Assembly (NCBI RefSeq): GCF_001751245.1
Contig: NZ_LJGU01000114.1
Location: 59,155 to 94,242, forward strand
DNA: 35,088 nt
Direction: 5' to 3'
DNA from: Streptomyces oceani
GTDB taxonomy: Bacteria > Actinomycetota > Actinomycetes > Streptomycetales > Streptomycetaceae
The notes beneath the pieces are model-generated. The model saw only the letters and a program-made list of their open reading frames with translations, was not told the origin of the DNA and ran no database searches. Shown here piece by piece: positions 26,776 through 34,682 of this stretch. Both the position numbers and the translations under genes were made by a program. The number at the start of each line of letters is the position of its first letter. The first letter of the stretch is position 1.

Positions 26776-27198
26776 GTGCTCTCGAACATCCACCCGTACC
26801 TCACCGGCGACCTGCTCCGACACCTGGACGCCATGGGCCACGGCGACACCGTCGTGCTGGCGGACGCCCACTTCCCCGGCGCACGGCTGGCACCCCGGTT
26901 GTTGGACTCCCCGGGCGTGACCACCCCCGACCTGGTCACCGCGATACGCACGGTGCTGCCGCTCGACAACCCAGCCGTGCGGTTGATGACCGCTCCGGAG
27001 GGTCGACTCCCGGTGCAGGACGAGCTGGTCGCCGCCGCCGGGGTGTCCCCGCAGGAGGTCTCCGAACTGCACCGCGTCGCCTTCTACGAGGCCGCCGCCG
27101 GGGCCTTCCTGATCGTCCGCACCGGCGAGGCACGCCCCTACGGGAACATCATCCTCTCCAAGGGCGTCGTGACGACACCGCACCCGGAAGGGCACTGA
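26776..27198 (+). CDS. RbsD/FucU-family sugar mutarotase, FucU-type
   Basis: A 140-residue protein of the RbsD/FucU family, which interconverts the anomers of fucose or ribose and so speeds the use of imported sugar. The N terminus IHPYLTGDLLRHLDAMGHGD followed by ADAHFPG matches FucU more than RbsD. The ending PYGNIILSKGVV keeps the conserved Tyr-Gly-Asn (122-124). The GTG at 26776 has AAGGAG six bases upstream. It is the first gene of a four-gene operon with an ABC importer, so it acts on that transporter's sugar. L-fucose or a related sugar is more likely than ribose; this is an inference from family resemblance. Confidence 0.9.
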   Translation: MLSNIHPYLTGDLLRHLDAMGHGDTVVLADAHFPGARLAPRLLDSPGVTTPDLVTAIRTVLPLDNPAVRLMTAPEGRLPVQDELVAAAGVSPQEVSELHRVAFYEAAAGAFLIVRTGEARPYGNIILSKGVVTTPHPEGH

Positions 27199-27201
27199 GC
27201 C

Positions 27202-28836
27202 ATGCCACACAGCGACCAGCCGGAAGAGCAGCCACGCCAGGACTCCGCGTCGGGGGAGGCGGGGGAAGCCGCCGCCAAGCCACCGGCCACCAGTGCCCAG
27301 GGGACCGAGGAGACCGAGGGCACGCCACCTCTGCTGGAGATGCGCGGCATCGTCAAGGGTTTCCCCGGAGTGCGGGCGCTCCAGGACATGCGCCTGAGCC
27401 TGGCCGGTGGTGAGGTACTGGCGCTCGTCGGCGAGAACGGCGCCGGCAAGTCGACCCTGATGAAGCTGCTTTCCGGAATCCACACCCCGGACGAGGGCGA
27501 GTTCTTCCTCGACGGCCGGCGGGTGCGCCCGCGCGACCCCCGGCACGCCCAGGAACTGGGCATCAGCATCATCCACCAGGAGTTCAACCTGATGCCCGAC
27601 CTCACGGTCGCGCAGAACATCTTCATCGGCCGGGAGCCCCGCGGTCGCTTCCTGCTGCGGGACCGCGAACTCAACTCCCGTGCCGGCGAGCTGATCGAGC
27701 GGCTCGGCCTGTCCGTCCGCCCGGAACAGACGGTGGGGACGCTCACCGTCGCCCAACAGCAGATGGTGGAGATCGCCAAGGCGCTGTCGTACGACGCCCG
27801 CATCCTCATCATGGACGAGCCGACGGCCGCGCTCAACGACGCCGAGGTGGCGGCCCTGCACGACCTCATCCGCCGCTTCGTCCAACCGGACACCGGCGTC
27901 ATCTACGTCTCGCACCGGATGAACGAGCTGGAGGCCGTCTCCGACCGCATCACCGTCATCCGGGACGGCCGGTATGTCGACACGCTGAACACCGCCGAGG
28001 CCACCATGTCGCAGGTCATCACCCGCATGGTGGGGCGTGAACTGACCACCGACGTCGGTCCGGAGGACGTACGCGAGGATCGCGAGACCGTCCTTAACGT
28101 CACCGGGCTGTGCACCAAGTCCCTGCTGCGGGACGTCAACCTGCGGCTGCGACAGGGCGAGATCCTCGGCCTCGCCGGGCTCATGGGCGCGGGCCGTACG
28201 GAGGTGGCGCGGGCCCTCGTCGGCGCCGACCCGGTCACCTCGGCGGAGGTGACCCTGCGCGGGCGGCCGGTACGCGTCAGCAACCCAGCGGACGCGGCCG
28301 GGCACGGCATCGGTTACCTCTCCGAGGACCGCAAGCAGCTCGGACTGCTGCTGGACCAGGACGTCAGCAGCAACATCGGCCTCGGCTCGCTGCGCACCCG
28401 TTTCCAGTCCTTCGGCTTCGTACGGGACAAGGCCGTACGCGCCGCCGCGCGGGAGTCCGTCGAGTCGCTCCGCATCCGCACGCCCTCGGAGAACCAACTG
28501 GTCAAGCACCTCTCCGGAGGCAACCAACAGAAGGTCGCGCTGGCCAAGTGGCTGGTCAAGGACTGCGAGATCCTCATCATCGACGAGCCGACCCGCGGAA
28601 TCGACGTCGGGGCCAAGGAGGAGATCTACCGGCTGTTGAACGACCTCGCCCAGGAGGGCAAGTCGATCATCATGGTCTCCTCGGAGCTTCCCGAGCTGCT
28701 GCGCATGTCCCACCGCATCGTGGTGATGAGCGAGGGCCGGGTGACCGGCGAGCTGTCCGCCGAGGAGGCCACTCAGGAGAAGGTCATGCACTACGCGACG
28801 CTGCGTCCCGAGTCCGAGCGCGCCGACGCCGCCTGA
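27202..28836 (+). CDS. Sugar ABC importer ATP-binding protein with two ATPase domains
   Basis: A 544-residue ATPase of the RbsA/MglA/XylG type, with two ABC domains in one chain. The first has Walker A GENGAGKST at 77-85 and TVAQQQMVEIAKAL in place of a canonical signature. The second has the degenerate P-loop GLMGAGRTE, the signature HLSGGNQQKV and Walker B ILIIDEP. This asymmetry is normal for the family. The N-terminal 40 residues are an acidic, disordered-looking extension. ATG at 27202 lies three bases after the mutarotase stop. It energises uptake through the permease encoded 117 bases downstream. Confidence 0.94.
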   Translation: MPHSDQPEEQPRQDSASGEAGEAAAKPPATSAQGTEETEGTPPLLEMRGIVKGFPGVRALQDMRLSLAGGEVLALVGENGAGKSTLMKLLSGIHTPDEGEFFLDGRRVRPRDPRHAQELGISIIHQEFNLMPDLTVAQNIFIGREPRGRFLLRDRELNSRAGELIERLGLSVRPEQTVGTLTVAQQQMVEIAKALSYDARILIMDEPTAALNDAEVAALHDLIRRFVQPDTGVIYVSHRMNELEAVSDRITVIRDGRYVDTLNTAEATMSQVITRMVGRELTTDVGPEDVREDRETVLNVTGLCTKSLLRDVNLRLRQGEILGLAGLMGAGRTEVARALVGADPVTSAEVTLRGRPVRVSNPADAAGHGIGYLSEDRKQLGLLLDQDVSSNIGLGSLRTRFQSFGFVRDKAVRAAARESVESLRIRTPSENQLVKHLSGGNQQKVALAKWLVKDCEILIIDEPTRGIDVGAKEEIYRLLNDLAQEGKSIIMVSSELPELLRMSHRIVVMSEGRVTGELSAEEATQEKVMHYATLRPESERADAA

Positions 28837-28953
28837 ACCAGTGACACCCGAGCCACCGCCTCCAGGAATCGCGACCGCCGTCCGAACGCAGCACCCCTCC
28901 GTGTCCGTGCGCCGCTGCGCATCCCCCGCAACGCAAAGGCAGGAATCGACACC

Positions 28954-29955
28954 ATGACAGCGCCCGCGGCCGCCGCGCCACAGCAGACGGACCAGGACGG
29001 GATCCGCACCCTCGTGCAGGGCAAGGTGCAGCAACTGCTCGCCTTCGCCAGCCTGATCGCCATCGTCGTCTTCTTCTCGTTCGCGAGCGAGAACTTCCTC
29101 ACCTACAGCAACATCACCTCGGTACTGTTCTCCACCGTCGTGATCGGCACGCTGGCGGTCGGCGCGACCTTCGTCATCGTGTCCGGCGGCATCGACCTGT
29201 CCGTGGGCACCGGCATGTCGCTGTGCGCGGTCATGGCGGGCGTCTTCATCGTGAACATGGGCCTGCCGATCTGGCTGGGAGTCCTCTGCACACTCCTCTT
29301 CGGTGGCCTGGTGGGCCTGGTGAACGGGCTGAACGTCACCTTCCTGCGACTGCCACCGTTCATCGCGACGCTGGCGATGATGCTGGTCGCCGAGGGACTG
29401 GCGCTGGTCATCTCGGGCAGCTCGCCGATCTACTTCGAAGGCGACTCGGGCTACACCGACATCTCCACCGGCAGCGTCATCCCGGGCACCGACTTCCCGA
29501 ACGCCGTGCTGATCCTCGCCGTCGCGGCGCTCATCGCCGGGGTGGTACTGAACCGTACGCTGCTGGGCAGGTACACCTACTCGATCGGCAGCAACGAGGA
29601 CGCCACCGGGCTCTCCGGAATCGACGTACGCAAGTGGAAGATCATCGTCTATGTCATCTGTGGTGTCTTCATCGGCCTCGCCGGCGTACTGATCTCCGCC
29701 CGCCTCGGTTCCGCGCAACCGGCCACCGGCATGGGATACGAGCTGCAGGCCATCGCCGCCGTCGTCATCGGCGGCACCTCGCTGTCCGGCGGGCGCGGCT
29801 CGGTCCTCGGCACCGTCATCGGCGCGCTGATCATCTCCGTACTGAACAACGGACTCCAGATCACCTCTGTGCCGCAGGAATGGCAGAACGTCATCCTCGG
29901 CTGCGTGATCGTCGCCGCGGTGTACGCGGACCAGGCGCGCAAGCGCACGTCCTGA
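28954..29955 (+). CDS. Sugar ABC importer permease (RbsC-like)
   Basis: A 333-residue inner-membrane protein of the BPD_transp_2 family with about eight to ten hydrophobic segments. Typical blocks are VSGGIDLSVG near 70, LPPFIATLAMM near 130 and AVVIGGTSLSGGRGSVLGT near 270. It forms the membrane channel of the sugar importer. The ATG at 28954 has CAGGAA upstream. The 117-base gap after the ATPase gene shows no terminator, so the operon probably continues through. Length and motifs are normal. Confidence 0.94.
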   Translation: MTAPAAAAPQQTDQDGIRTLVQGKVQQLLAFASLIAIVVFFSFASENFLTYSNITSVLFSTVVIGTLAVGATFVIVSGGIDLSVGTGMSLCAVMAGVFIVNMGLPIWLGVLCTLLFGGLVGLVNGLNVTFLRLPPFIATLAMMLVAEGLALVISGSSPIYFEGDSGYTDISTGSVIPGTDFPNAVLILAVAALIAGVVLNRTLLGRYTYSIGSNEDATGLSGIDVRKWKIIVYVICGVFIGLAGVLISARLGSAQPATGMGYELQAIAAVVIGGTSLSGGRGSVLGTVIGALIISVLNNGLQITSVPQEWQNVILGCVIVAAVYADQARKRTS

Positions 29956-30000
29956 CGGGCCGCTCCAGCACAACACGACGCGCAACGAAGGGGATTCACC

Positions 30001-30963
30001 ATGCAGCCGAGGCGGAAGGCCGCACTCCTCGCGGTGGGCATGGCGCTGTCGCTGAGCGCCTGCAGCATCGGCAACACCGCTGACGGCGACGGGAAGAAGC
30101 CGTACATCGCCATCATCTCCAAGGGGTTCCAGCAGCAGTTCTGGCAGGCCGTGAAGGAAGGCGCCGAGCAGGAGGCCGAGAAGCGGGGAGTGGAGATCAC
30201 GTTCGAGGGCCCCGCCACCGAGACCGAGGTCGAGGCCCAGGTGGACATGCTCCGCAACAGCCTCGGACGCGATCCGGACGCCGTCGGCCTTGCCGCCCTG
30301 GACTCCCGGGCCGTGGAGCCGTTGCTCAAGGACGCGAAGAAGGACGACGTCCCCGTCATCGCCTTCGACTCCGGGGTGGACAGCGATATCCCCCTGACCA
30401 CGGCCGCGACGGACAACAAGGCGGCAGCCGCGGCGGCGGCCAAGCACATGGCGAAGGCGCTCGACGGCAAGGGCAAGGTCGGGATGGTGGTGCACAGCCA
30501 GACCAGCGGCTCCGGCATCGACCGCCGGGACGGCTTCACCGACTGGATGAAGAAGAACGCCCCGGGCATCGAACTGCTGCCCGTGCAGTACGGCGCGGGC
30601 GACCAGACCGCCTCCGCTGACATCACGAAGTCCATCATCGCCTCGAACCCGGACATCAACGGCATATACGGCTCGAACGAGGGCTCGGCGATGGGTGTCG
30701 TCCAGGGCGTGAAGGAGAGCGGCAAGGACGACATCGTGACGGTCGGCTTCGACTCCGGGCAGGGACAGATCAACGCGATCGAGGAAGGCCGGATGCGGGG
30801 CGCGATCACCCAGGACCCGGGGAAGATCGGTGCACAGGTCGTCTCAGCGGCCCTGAAGGCAATCAAGGGGAAGAAGCTGCCCGAAGTGATCAACACCGGC
30901 TACTACTGGTACGACCGGCGCAACATCAACGAGCCGCAAATCCAGGACGTGTTGTATCACTGA
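30001..30963 (+). CDS. Sugar ABC importer substrate-binding lipoprotein (RbsB-like)
   Basis: A 320-residue periplasmic-binding-protein-like lipoprotein. The signal peptide ends in the lipobox LSAC with C21 as the lipidated residue. The mature part begins with the sugar-binding fold IAIISKGFQQQFWQAVKEGAE and has DSRAVEPLLKDAKKDDVPVI, TTAATDNKAAA and TVGFDSGQGQ blocks typical of RbsB/XylF-type proteins. It captures the sugar outside the membrane for the permease. The ATG at 30001 is preceded by AAGGGG. It is the last gene of the operon, and the repeat array starts eight bases after its stop. Confidence 0.94.
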   Translation: MQPRRKAALLAVGMALSLSACSIGNTADGDGKKPYIAIISKGFQQQFWQAVKEGAEQEAEKRGVEITFEGPATETEVEAQVDMLRNSLGRDPDAVGLAALDSRAVEPLLKDAKKDDVPVIAFDSGVDSDIPLTTAATDNKAAAAAAAKHMAKALDGKGKVGMVVHSQTSGSGIDRRDGFTDWMKKNAPGIELLPVQYGAGDQTASADITKSIIASNPDINGIYGSNEGSAMGVVQGVKESGKDDIVTVGFDSGQGQINAIEEGRMRGAITQDPGKIGAQVVSAALKAIKGKKLPEVINTGYYWYDRRNINEPQIQDVLYH

Positions 30964-30970
30964 GGACCTC

Positions 30971-31845
30971 CTTTCGCGCTCGGTTCGCCTCCGAACGCTC
31001 GAACCCGGTGTCGACCGGTTCTTGCTCGGTTCACCTCCGAACGCTCGAACCCGGTGTCGACACTCCTCGACACTGCGCTCGCAAGCTCGCTTGGTCTCGT
31101 CACTTTCAACACCGGCGCGCTCTTCGGCTCACTCTGGTCGTGCTCGGTTCGCCTCCGAACGCTCGAACCCGGTGTCGACACTCCTCGACACTGCGCTCGC
31201 AAGCTCGCTTGGTCTCGTCACTTTCAACACCGGCGCGCTCTTCGGCTCACTCTGGTCGTGCTCGGTTCGCCTCCGAACGCTCGAACCCGGTGTCGACACT
31301 CCTCGACACTGCGCTCGCAAGCTCGCTTGGTCTCGTCACTTTCAACACCGGCGCGCTCTTCGGCTCACTCTGGTCGTGCTCGGTTCGCCTCCGAACGCTC
31401 GAACCCGGTGTCGACACTCCTCGACACTGCGCTCGCAAGCTCGCTTGGTCTCGTCACTTTCAACACCGGCGCGCTCTTCGGCTCACTCTGGTCGTGCTCG
31501 GTTCGCCTCCGAACGCTCGAACCCGGTGTCGACACTCCTCGACACTGCGCTCGCAAGCTCGCTTGGTCTCGTCACTTTCAACACCGGCGCGCTCTTCGGC
31601 TCACTCTGGTCGTGCTCGGTTCGCCTCCGAACGCTCGAACCCGGTGTCGACACTCCTCGACACTGCGCTCGCAAGCTCGCTTGGTCTCGTCACTTTCAAC
31701 ACCGGCGCGCTCTTCGGCTCACTCTGGTCGTGCTCGGTTCGCCTCCGAACGCTCGAACCCGGTGTCGACACTCCTCGACACTGCGCTCGCAAGCTCGCTT
31801 GGTCTCGTCACTTTCAACACCGGCGCGCTCTTCGGCTCACTCTGA
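30971..31845. repeat. Tandem array of seven 118-bp units with a partial leading copy
   Basis: Units begin at 31023, 31141, 31259, 31377, 31495, 31613 and 31731; the last is cut slightly short near 31844. A partial copy of about 45 bp leads at 30971-31015. The first full unit differs by one base (CAC for CGC in its CGGTTCGCCTCC block); the others look identical by eye. Each holds GTGTCGACACTCCTCGACAC, a 7-bp stem with a six-base loop, and the smaller stem GTTCG-CCTC-CGAAC. There are no unique spacers, so it is not a CRISPR. It fills the convergent gap between the sugar operon and the oxidoreductase gene. Long open frames across it exist only because the unit lacks stops. Confidence 0.95.
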
Positions 31846-31887
31846 GTGTCCAACGCGCCTGGAACGGGTCGGAAGAGACCGGCCGGG

Positions 31888-33264
31888 TCAGGGGGCTGCC
31901 GGGACCAGGTCGGCCGCCAGCTCCGCCGCCTGTACCCGGATCTCCGGCATCGCCGTGGTCTCCCACAACTCCCCCTGCCGAGGCGCGCCCAGGGTGTACA
32001 GCGGCCGCGAGGTGTCACCATCCGCGTCACACAGCCGCCCGCGCTCCGTGGCGACGCCCATCCCGAGCGGTCCGGCGACCGCGAGTCCCTCGCTCAGCAG
32101 CCCGCTCCACAGCGGATCGCCGGAGGCGTCGAGCCGGTCACCGGGCCCCGTACAGTCCACCACCCACCGCACCGTCAGGCGGCTCCCGCTGGCCAGCACG
32201 GCGTCGAACCGGCCGTCCTCCAGGGGCCGTACGGAGGCGAGCCGGCCGGTGTGCAGCCGCAGCCGGCCGGTCGACCGGGCCTGGTCGACGGCCTGGGCGG
32301 TGGCCGGCGCCATTCGGTGCCGGTGGACGTTCCAGCGGGTCGCGTCCCGTGAGATCGCCACGGCCCGGTCCCGCTCGCTGAGGCCCTGCCACATCCGGGC
32401 GGTGACCGGACGCAGGCCGTCCATGGCGGGGCGCCAGTCACCGTGTTCCCGTACGGCGGCGGCCAGATGCCGTCGTACGACCGTACGCAGACGGTCCAGC
32501 GGCATCCCCTCGGCCAGCTCCGGAGGCGGTGGCAGCGGAGGCTGTGGGGAGGTCGTGTGCGACTGTGGGAGCAGGCCGTTGCGTGAGGCGCTGTGCACCG
32601 TACGATCCACGCGCTGCAGGCTCAACGCGAGGTCGACGGCGGTCAGTCCGGAGCCGACGAGCAGGACGTCGCCGTCCGCCTCGGCCAACGCGTCGAGCGC
32701 CCCGGGCGCCCAGGGGCGGGCGACGAAACCGGGGGCTTCCCGTAGTTCCTCGGGAATCCAGCCGCCGCCGGGCGCCGGTCCGGTGGCCAGCACGACACTG
32801 TCGGCGGACACGGTCCGCCCGTCGGCCAGTCGCAGCCGGGCCCGGCCATCGCTCGGCCAGGCGCAGCCGTCGACGGCGACCCGCAACCGGCGGACCGACA
32901 CCGTGCCGTGGGCCGCGATCACCGCTCGGCCGAGGGTGTCGGCGAGGTACGAGCCGTAGCGGTAGCGGGAGACGAAGTCGCCGGCCGAGACCTCCGGCCG
33001 ACCGTGTCGGCAGAGCCAGCGCAGGAAGTGCTCCGGGTCCTCCGGGTAGCAGCTCATGCCTCCGGCCGGCACGTTGAGTCGGTGCTCGGGGTCGCGCGTG
33101 GCGTACGCCGCGCCGCGTCCGGCCTCCGGAGCCGGGTCGATGAGCACCAGGTCGAGCGGGCGGGCTCGGCGTAGCGCCGTCTCGCACACCTGGACGGCCA
33201 CCAGGGTGCCCGCGGCTCCCGCACCGACAACCGCCACCGTGGGCCGGGGACAGACAGAGCTCAC
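31888..33264 (-). CDS. FAD/NAD(P)-binding oxidoreductase
   Basis: A 458-residue flavoprotein of the NAD_binding_9 type. The N-terminal dinucleotide fold is VAVVGAGAAGTLVA (GAGAAG at 14-19), and a second is DVLLVGSGLTAVDLALSL. Between them is LATGPAPGG, the usual ATG-type motif before the second fold. RLNVPAGGMSCYPEDPEHFLRW is a conserved block of this family. The GTG at 33264 is preceded by GGGAGG five bases upstream; the frame also extends to 33288 without a ribosome site. It lies next to the luciferase-like gene on the same strand, 116 bases apart. The substrate is unknown; the family covers hydroxylases and siderophore-like N-oxygenases. Confidence 0.85.
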   Translation of the reverse strand: MSSVCPRPTVAVVGAGAAGTLVAVQVCETALRRARPLDLVLIDPAPEAGRGAAYATRDPEHRLNVPAGGMSCYPEDPEHFLRWLCRHGRPEVSAGDFVSRYRYGSYLADTLGRAVIAAHGTVSVRRLRVAVDGCAWPSDGRARLRLADGRTVSADSVVLATGPAPGGGWIPEELREAPGFVARPWAPGALDALAEADGDVLLVGSGLTAVDLALSLQRVDRTVHSASRNGLLPQSHTTSPQPPLPPPPELAEGMPLDRLRTVVRRHLAAAVREHGDWRPAMDGLRPVTARMWQGLSERDRAVAISRDATRWNVHRHRMAPATAQAVDQARSTGRLRLHTGRLASVRPLEDGRFDAVLASGSRLTVRWVVDCTGPGDRLDASGDPLWSGLLSEGLAVAGPLGMGVATERGRLCDADGDTSRPLYTLGAPRQGELWETTAMPEIRVQAAELAADLVPAAP

Positions 33265-33301
33265 GACGACCTCCCAACGCGCACGCACGGATCACTCACC
33301 C

Positions 33302-33320
33302 CGATATTCCTACCTTATCG
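33302..33320. promoter_or_regulatory. Short inverted repeat before the FAD oxidoreductase gene
   Basis: CGATA-N9-TATCG, with CCTACCT inside the spacer, lies 38 bases upstream of the GTG. The heptamer CCTACCT recurs upstream of the neighbouring luciferase-like gene. Confidence 0.3.
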
Positions 33321-33380
33321 ATGGGGTTTCGAGCGCGGCCAGGGACCGACTCGTCGGTCCGTGCCGCGGCAGACCGGCCC

Positions 33381-34364
33381 TCAGCCCAGTCCGAGGTGGC
33401 CGCGCAGTGACGCGCCACGGTAGCCGTCGCGCACGAGGCCCCGCTCACGCAAGCGCGGCACCACTTCACTCACCACGGCCCGTAGGTCCACGTGCGGGCG
33501 AGTGGGCAGCAGATGGAACCCGTCACAGACGCCGGCCACCCACCAGGCCGCGAGCACCTCGGACAGTTCCTCGGAGCTGCCCGTGAAGCACATGCTGTCG
33601 GCGCGAGGGCGCACCATGGGTGTGCTCCCCTCCCGCATTTCCACCATGAGGCGCAGCAGCAGGCGCGGCAGGCGCCCGGCGGCGCGTCCGGCGACCGTCG
33701 CCTCCCTGCGAAGTGCGGCACCCAAGGACAGTGCCGCCATGGGGTGTTCGGCGTCCAGCAGCACCACGTCGGCCCAGTCGACCGCCCACGCCCATGCGGG
33801 GTCCGGGCCGTGCGCGTCGAGCGGCACCGCGAGCGGGGGCGGCCCCAGAGCGTCCGCGCGGCTCGCCTGTCTCCTCCGGGGGTCGGGGACTCCGGTGGGC
33901 GGGGTGTGGCGCAGTGGGTCCGACTCGAGAAAGCGGTTCACGGCCGTGTTCCGCGCAGTGGTCGGGTCCGGTCGGTGGCGGAGCACCAACGCGGGGAGCG
34001 GCGCGGAGGCTTCCGATCGCCCGGGCCCGCCGTACGGGGAAGGGGCGAGGACGAGGCCGGTGCGCTCGCCAGCCGGCGGCGGCTCCGCCGAGCCGCTCGA
34101 CGTATGGCTCGGGAGCGCGCAGACCGGGGACATCAGGCCGATACGGCTCGTCGCACGGGCGGCGCCCGTGAGGAGCGCGGCCGAGCCATGGCACGGCTGG
34201 TGTCGCTCGGACGACGGGGCGGCGAAGTCGCTCGGTGAGTCCAGGGTGACGAAGTCGAGGCCGCCTCGTTCGGCGAGCCGCACGAGCGGCATCCAGGCAC
34301 GCTGCGGCTGTCGTTGCAGGCCCGCTTCCTCGAGGGCGGCGGACAGGTGCAGTTCCGTGGACAT
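33381..34364 (-). CDS. Luciferase-like (LLM) flavin monooxygenase relative, shortened
   Basis: A 327-residue protein related to FMN-dependent monooxygenases of the NtaA/SnaA/DszA group, which usually have about 440 residues. The N-terminal LVRLAERGGLDFVTLDSPSD matches the first beta strand region of these barrels. The C-terminal DGFHLLPTRPHVDLRAVVSE, then VVPRLRERGLVRDGYRGASL and GHLGLG, is the standard ending. The middle is shortened and rich in Pro, Arg and Ala, and the usual central barrel motifs are not evident. It may be a divergent or decaying member rather than an active enzyme. The ATG at 34364 has only a weak ribosome site (GAAGAG). It lies upstream of the FAD gene and could be co-expressed. 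Confidence 0.75.
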   Translation of the reverse strand: MSTELHLSAALEEAGLQRQPQRAWMPLVRLAERGGLDFVTLDSPSDFAAPSSERHQPCHGSAALLTGAARATSRIGLMSPVCALPSHTSSGSAEPPPAGERTGLVLAPSPYGGPGRSEASAPLPALVLRHRPDPTTARNTAVNRFLESDPLRHTPPTGVPDPRRRQASRADALGPPPLAVPLDAHGPDPAWAWAVDWADVVLLDAEHPMAALSLGAALRREATVAGRAAGRLPRLLLRLMVEMREGSTPMVRPRADSMCFTGSSEELSEVLAAWWVAGVCDGFHLLPTRPHVDLRAVVSEVVPRLRERGLVRDGYRGASLRGHLGLG

Positions 34365-34682
34365 GGCGTCAGCTCTTCTCGGCTAGCCGAGCGGGCCACG
34401 GCTGGCAGAGCCGGACGTGGGGACGACTTATCCGGACCACGGAACGTCACGTGACCCGCTTCGGGACGGTGACACCAAACCCTACCTCTCAAGTAGGAAA
34501 GACAGGAATACCTTTGTCGAGTCCCTGGACGTGGTCGTACGTCTGATACGGCGAAGCTCCCACGCACCGGTGAGCGTTGAGGAGCCGCACCGCGCCACCC
34601 AGGGGCCCATGAGAGAGCCGCGTACATCCTGGCGTGCTTGACCGCCGGGCGTACGTGAGCCCGTGAGCCCGCAACGAACCGT
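34365..34682. other. 318-bp intergenic region upstream of the LLM gene
   Basis: No gene is supported. It holds a perfect palindrome GTCACGTGAC (34446-34455) and an inverted repeat CCTAC-N7-GTAGG (34481-34497), both candidate regulator sites for the minus-strand LLM gene. No clear terminator for the DUF2752 gene was found. Confidence 0.45.

Noticed and set aside
26653..30495. 1280-codon minus-strand open frame
   Set aside because: It is the antisense shadow of the sugar operon. The plus-strand genes have clear motifs and ribosome sites.
26776..30963. Confident ribose operon (rbsDACB) call
   Set aside because: The mutarotase resembles FucU more than RbsD, and there is no ribokinase or RbsR gene here, so the sugar is left open.
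30971..31845. CRISPR array
   Set aside because: The units are contiguous identical 118-bp copies with no unique spacers, and no cas genes are present.
31008..32959. Long plus-strand open frames (263 to 645 codons) across the repeat array
   Set aside because: They arise because the 118-bp unit contains no plus-strand stop and shifts frame by one each copy. They continue antisense into the FAD gene and have no ribosome site.
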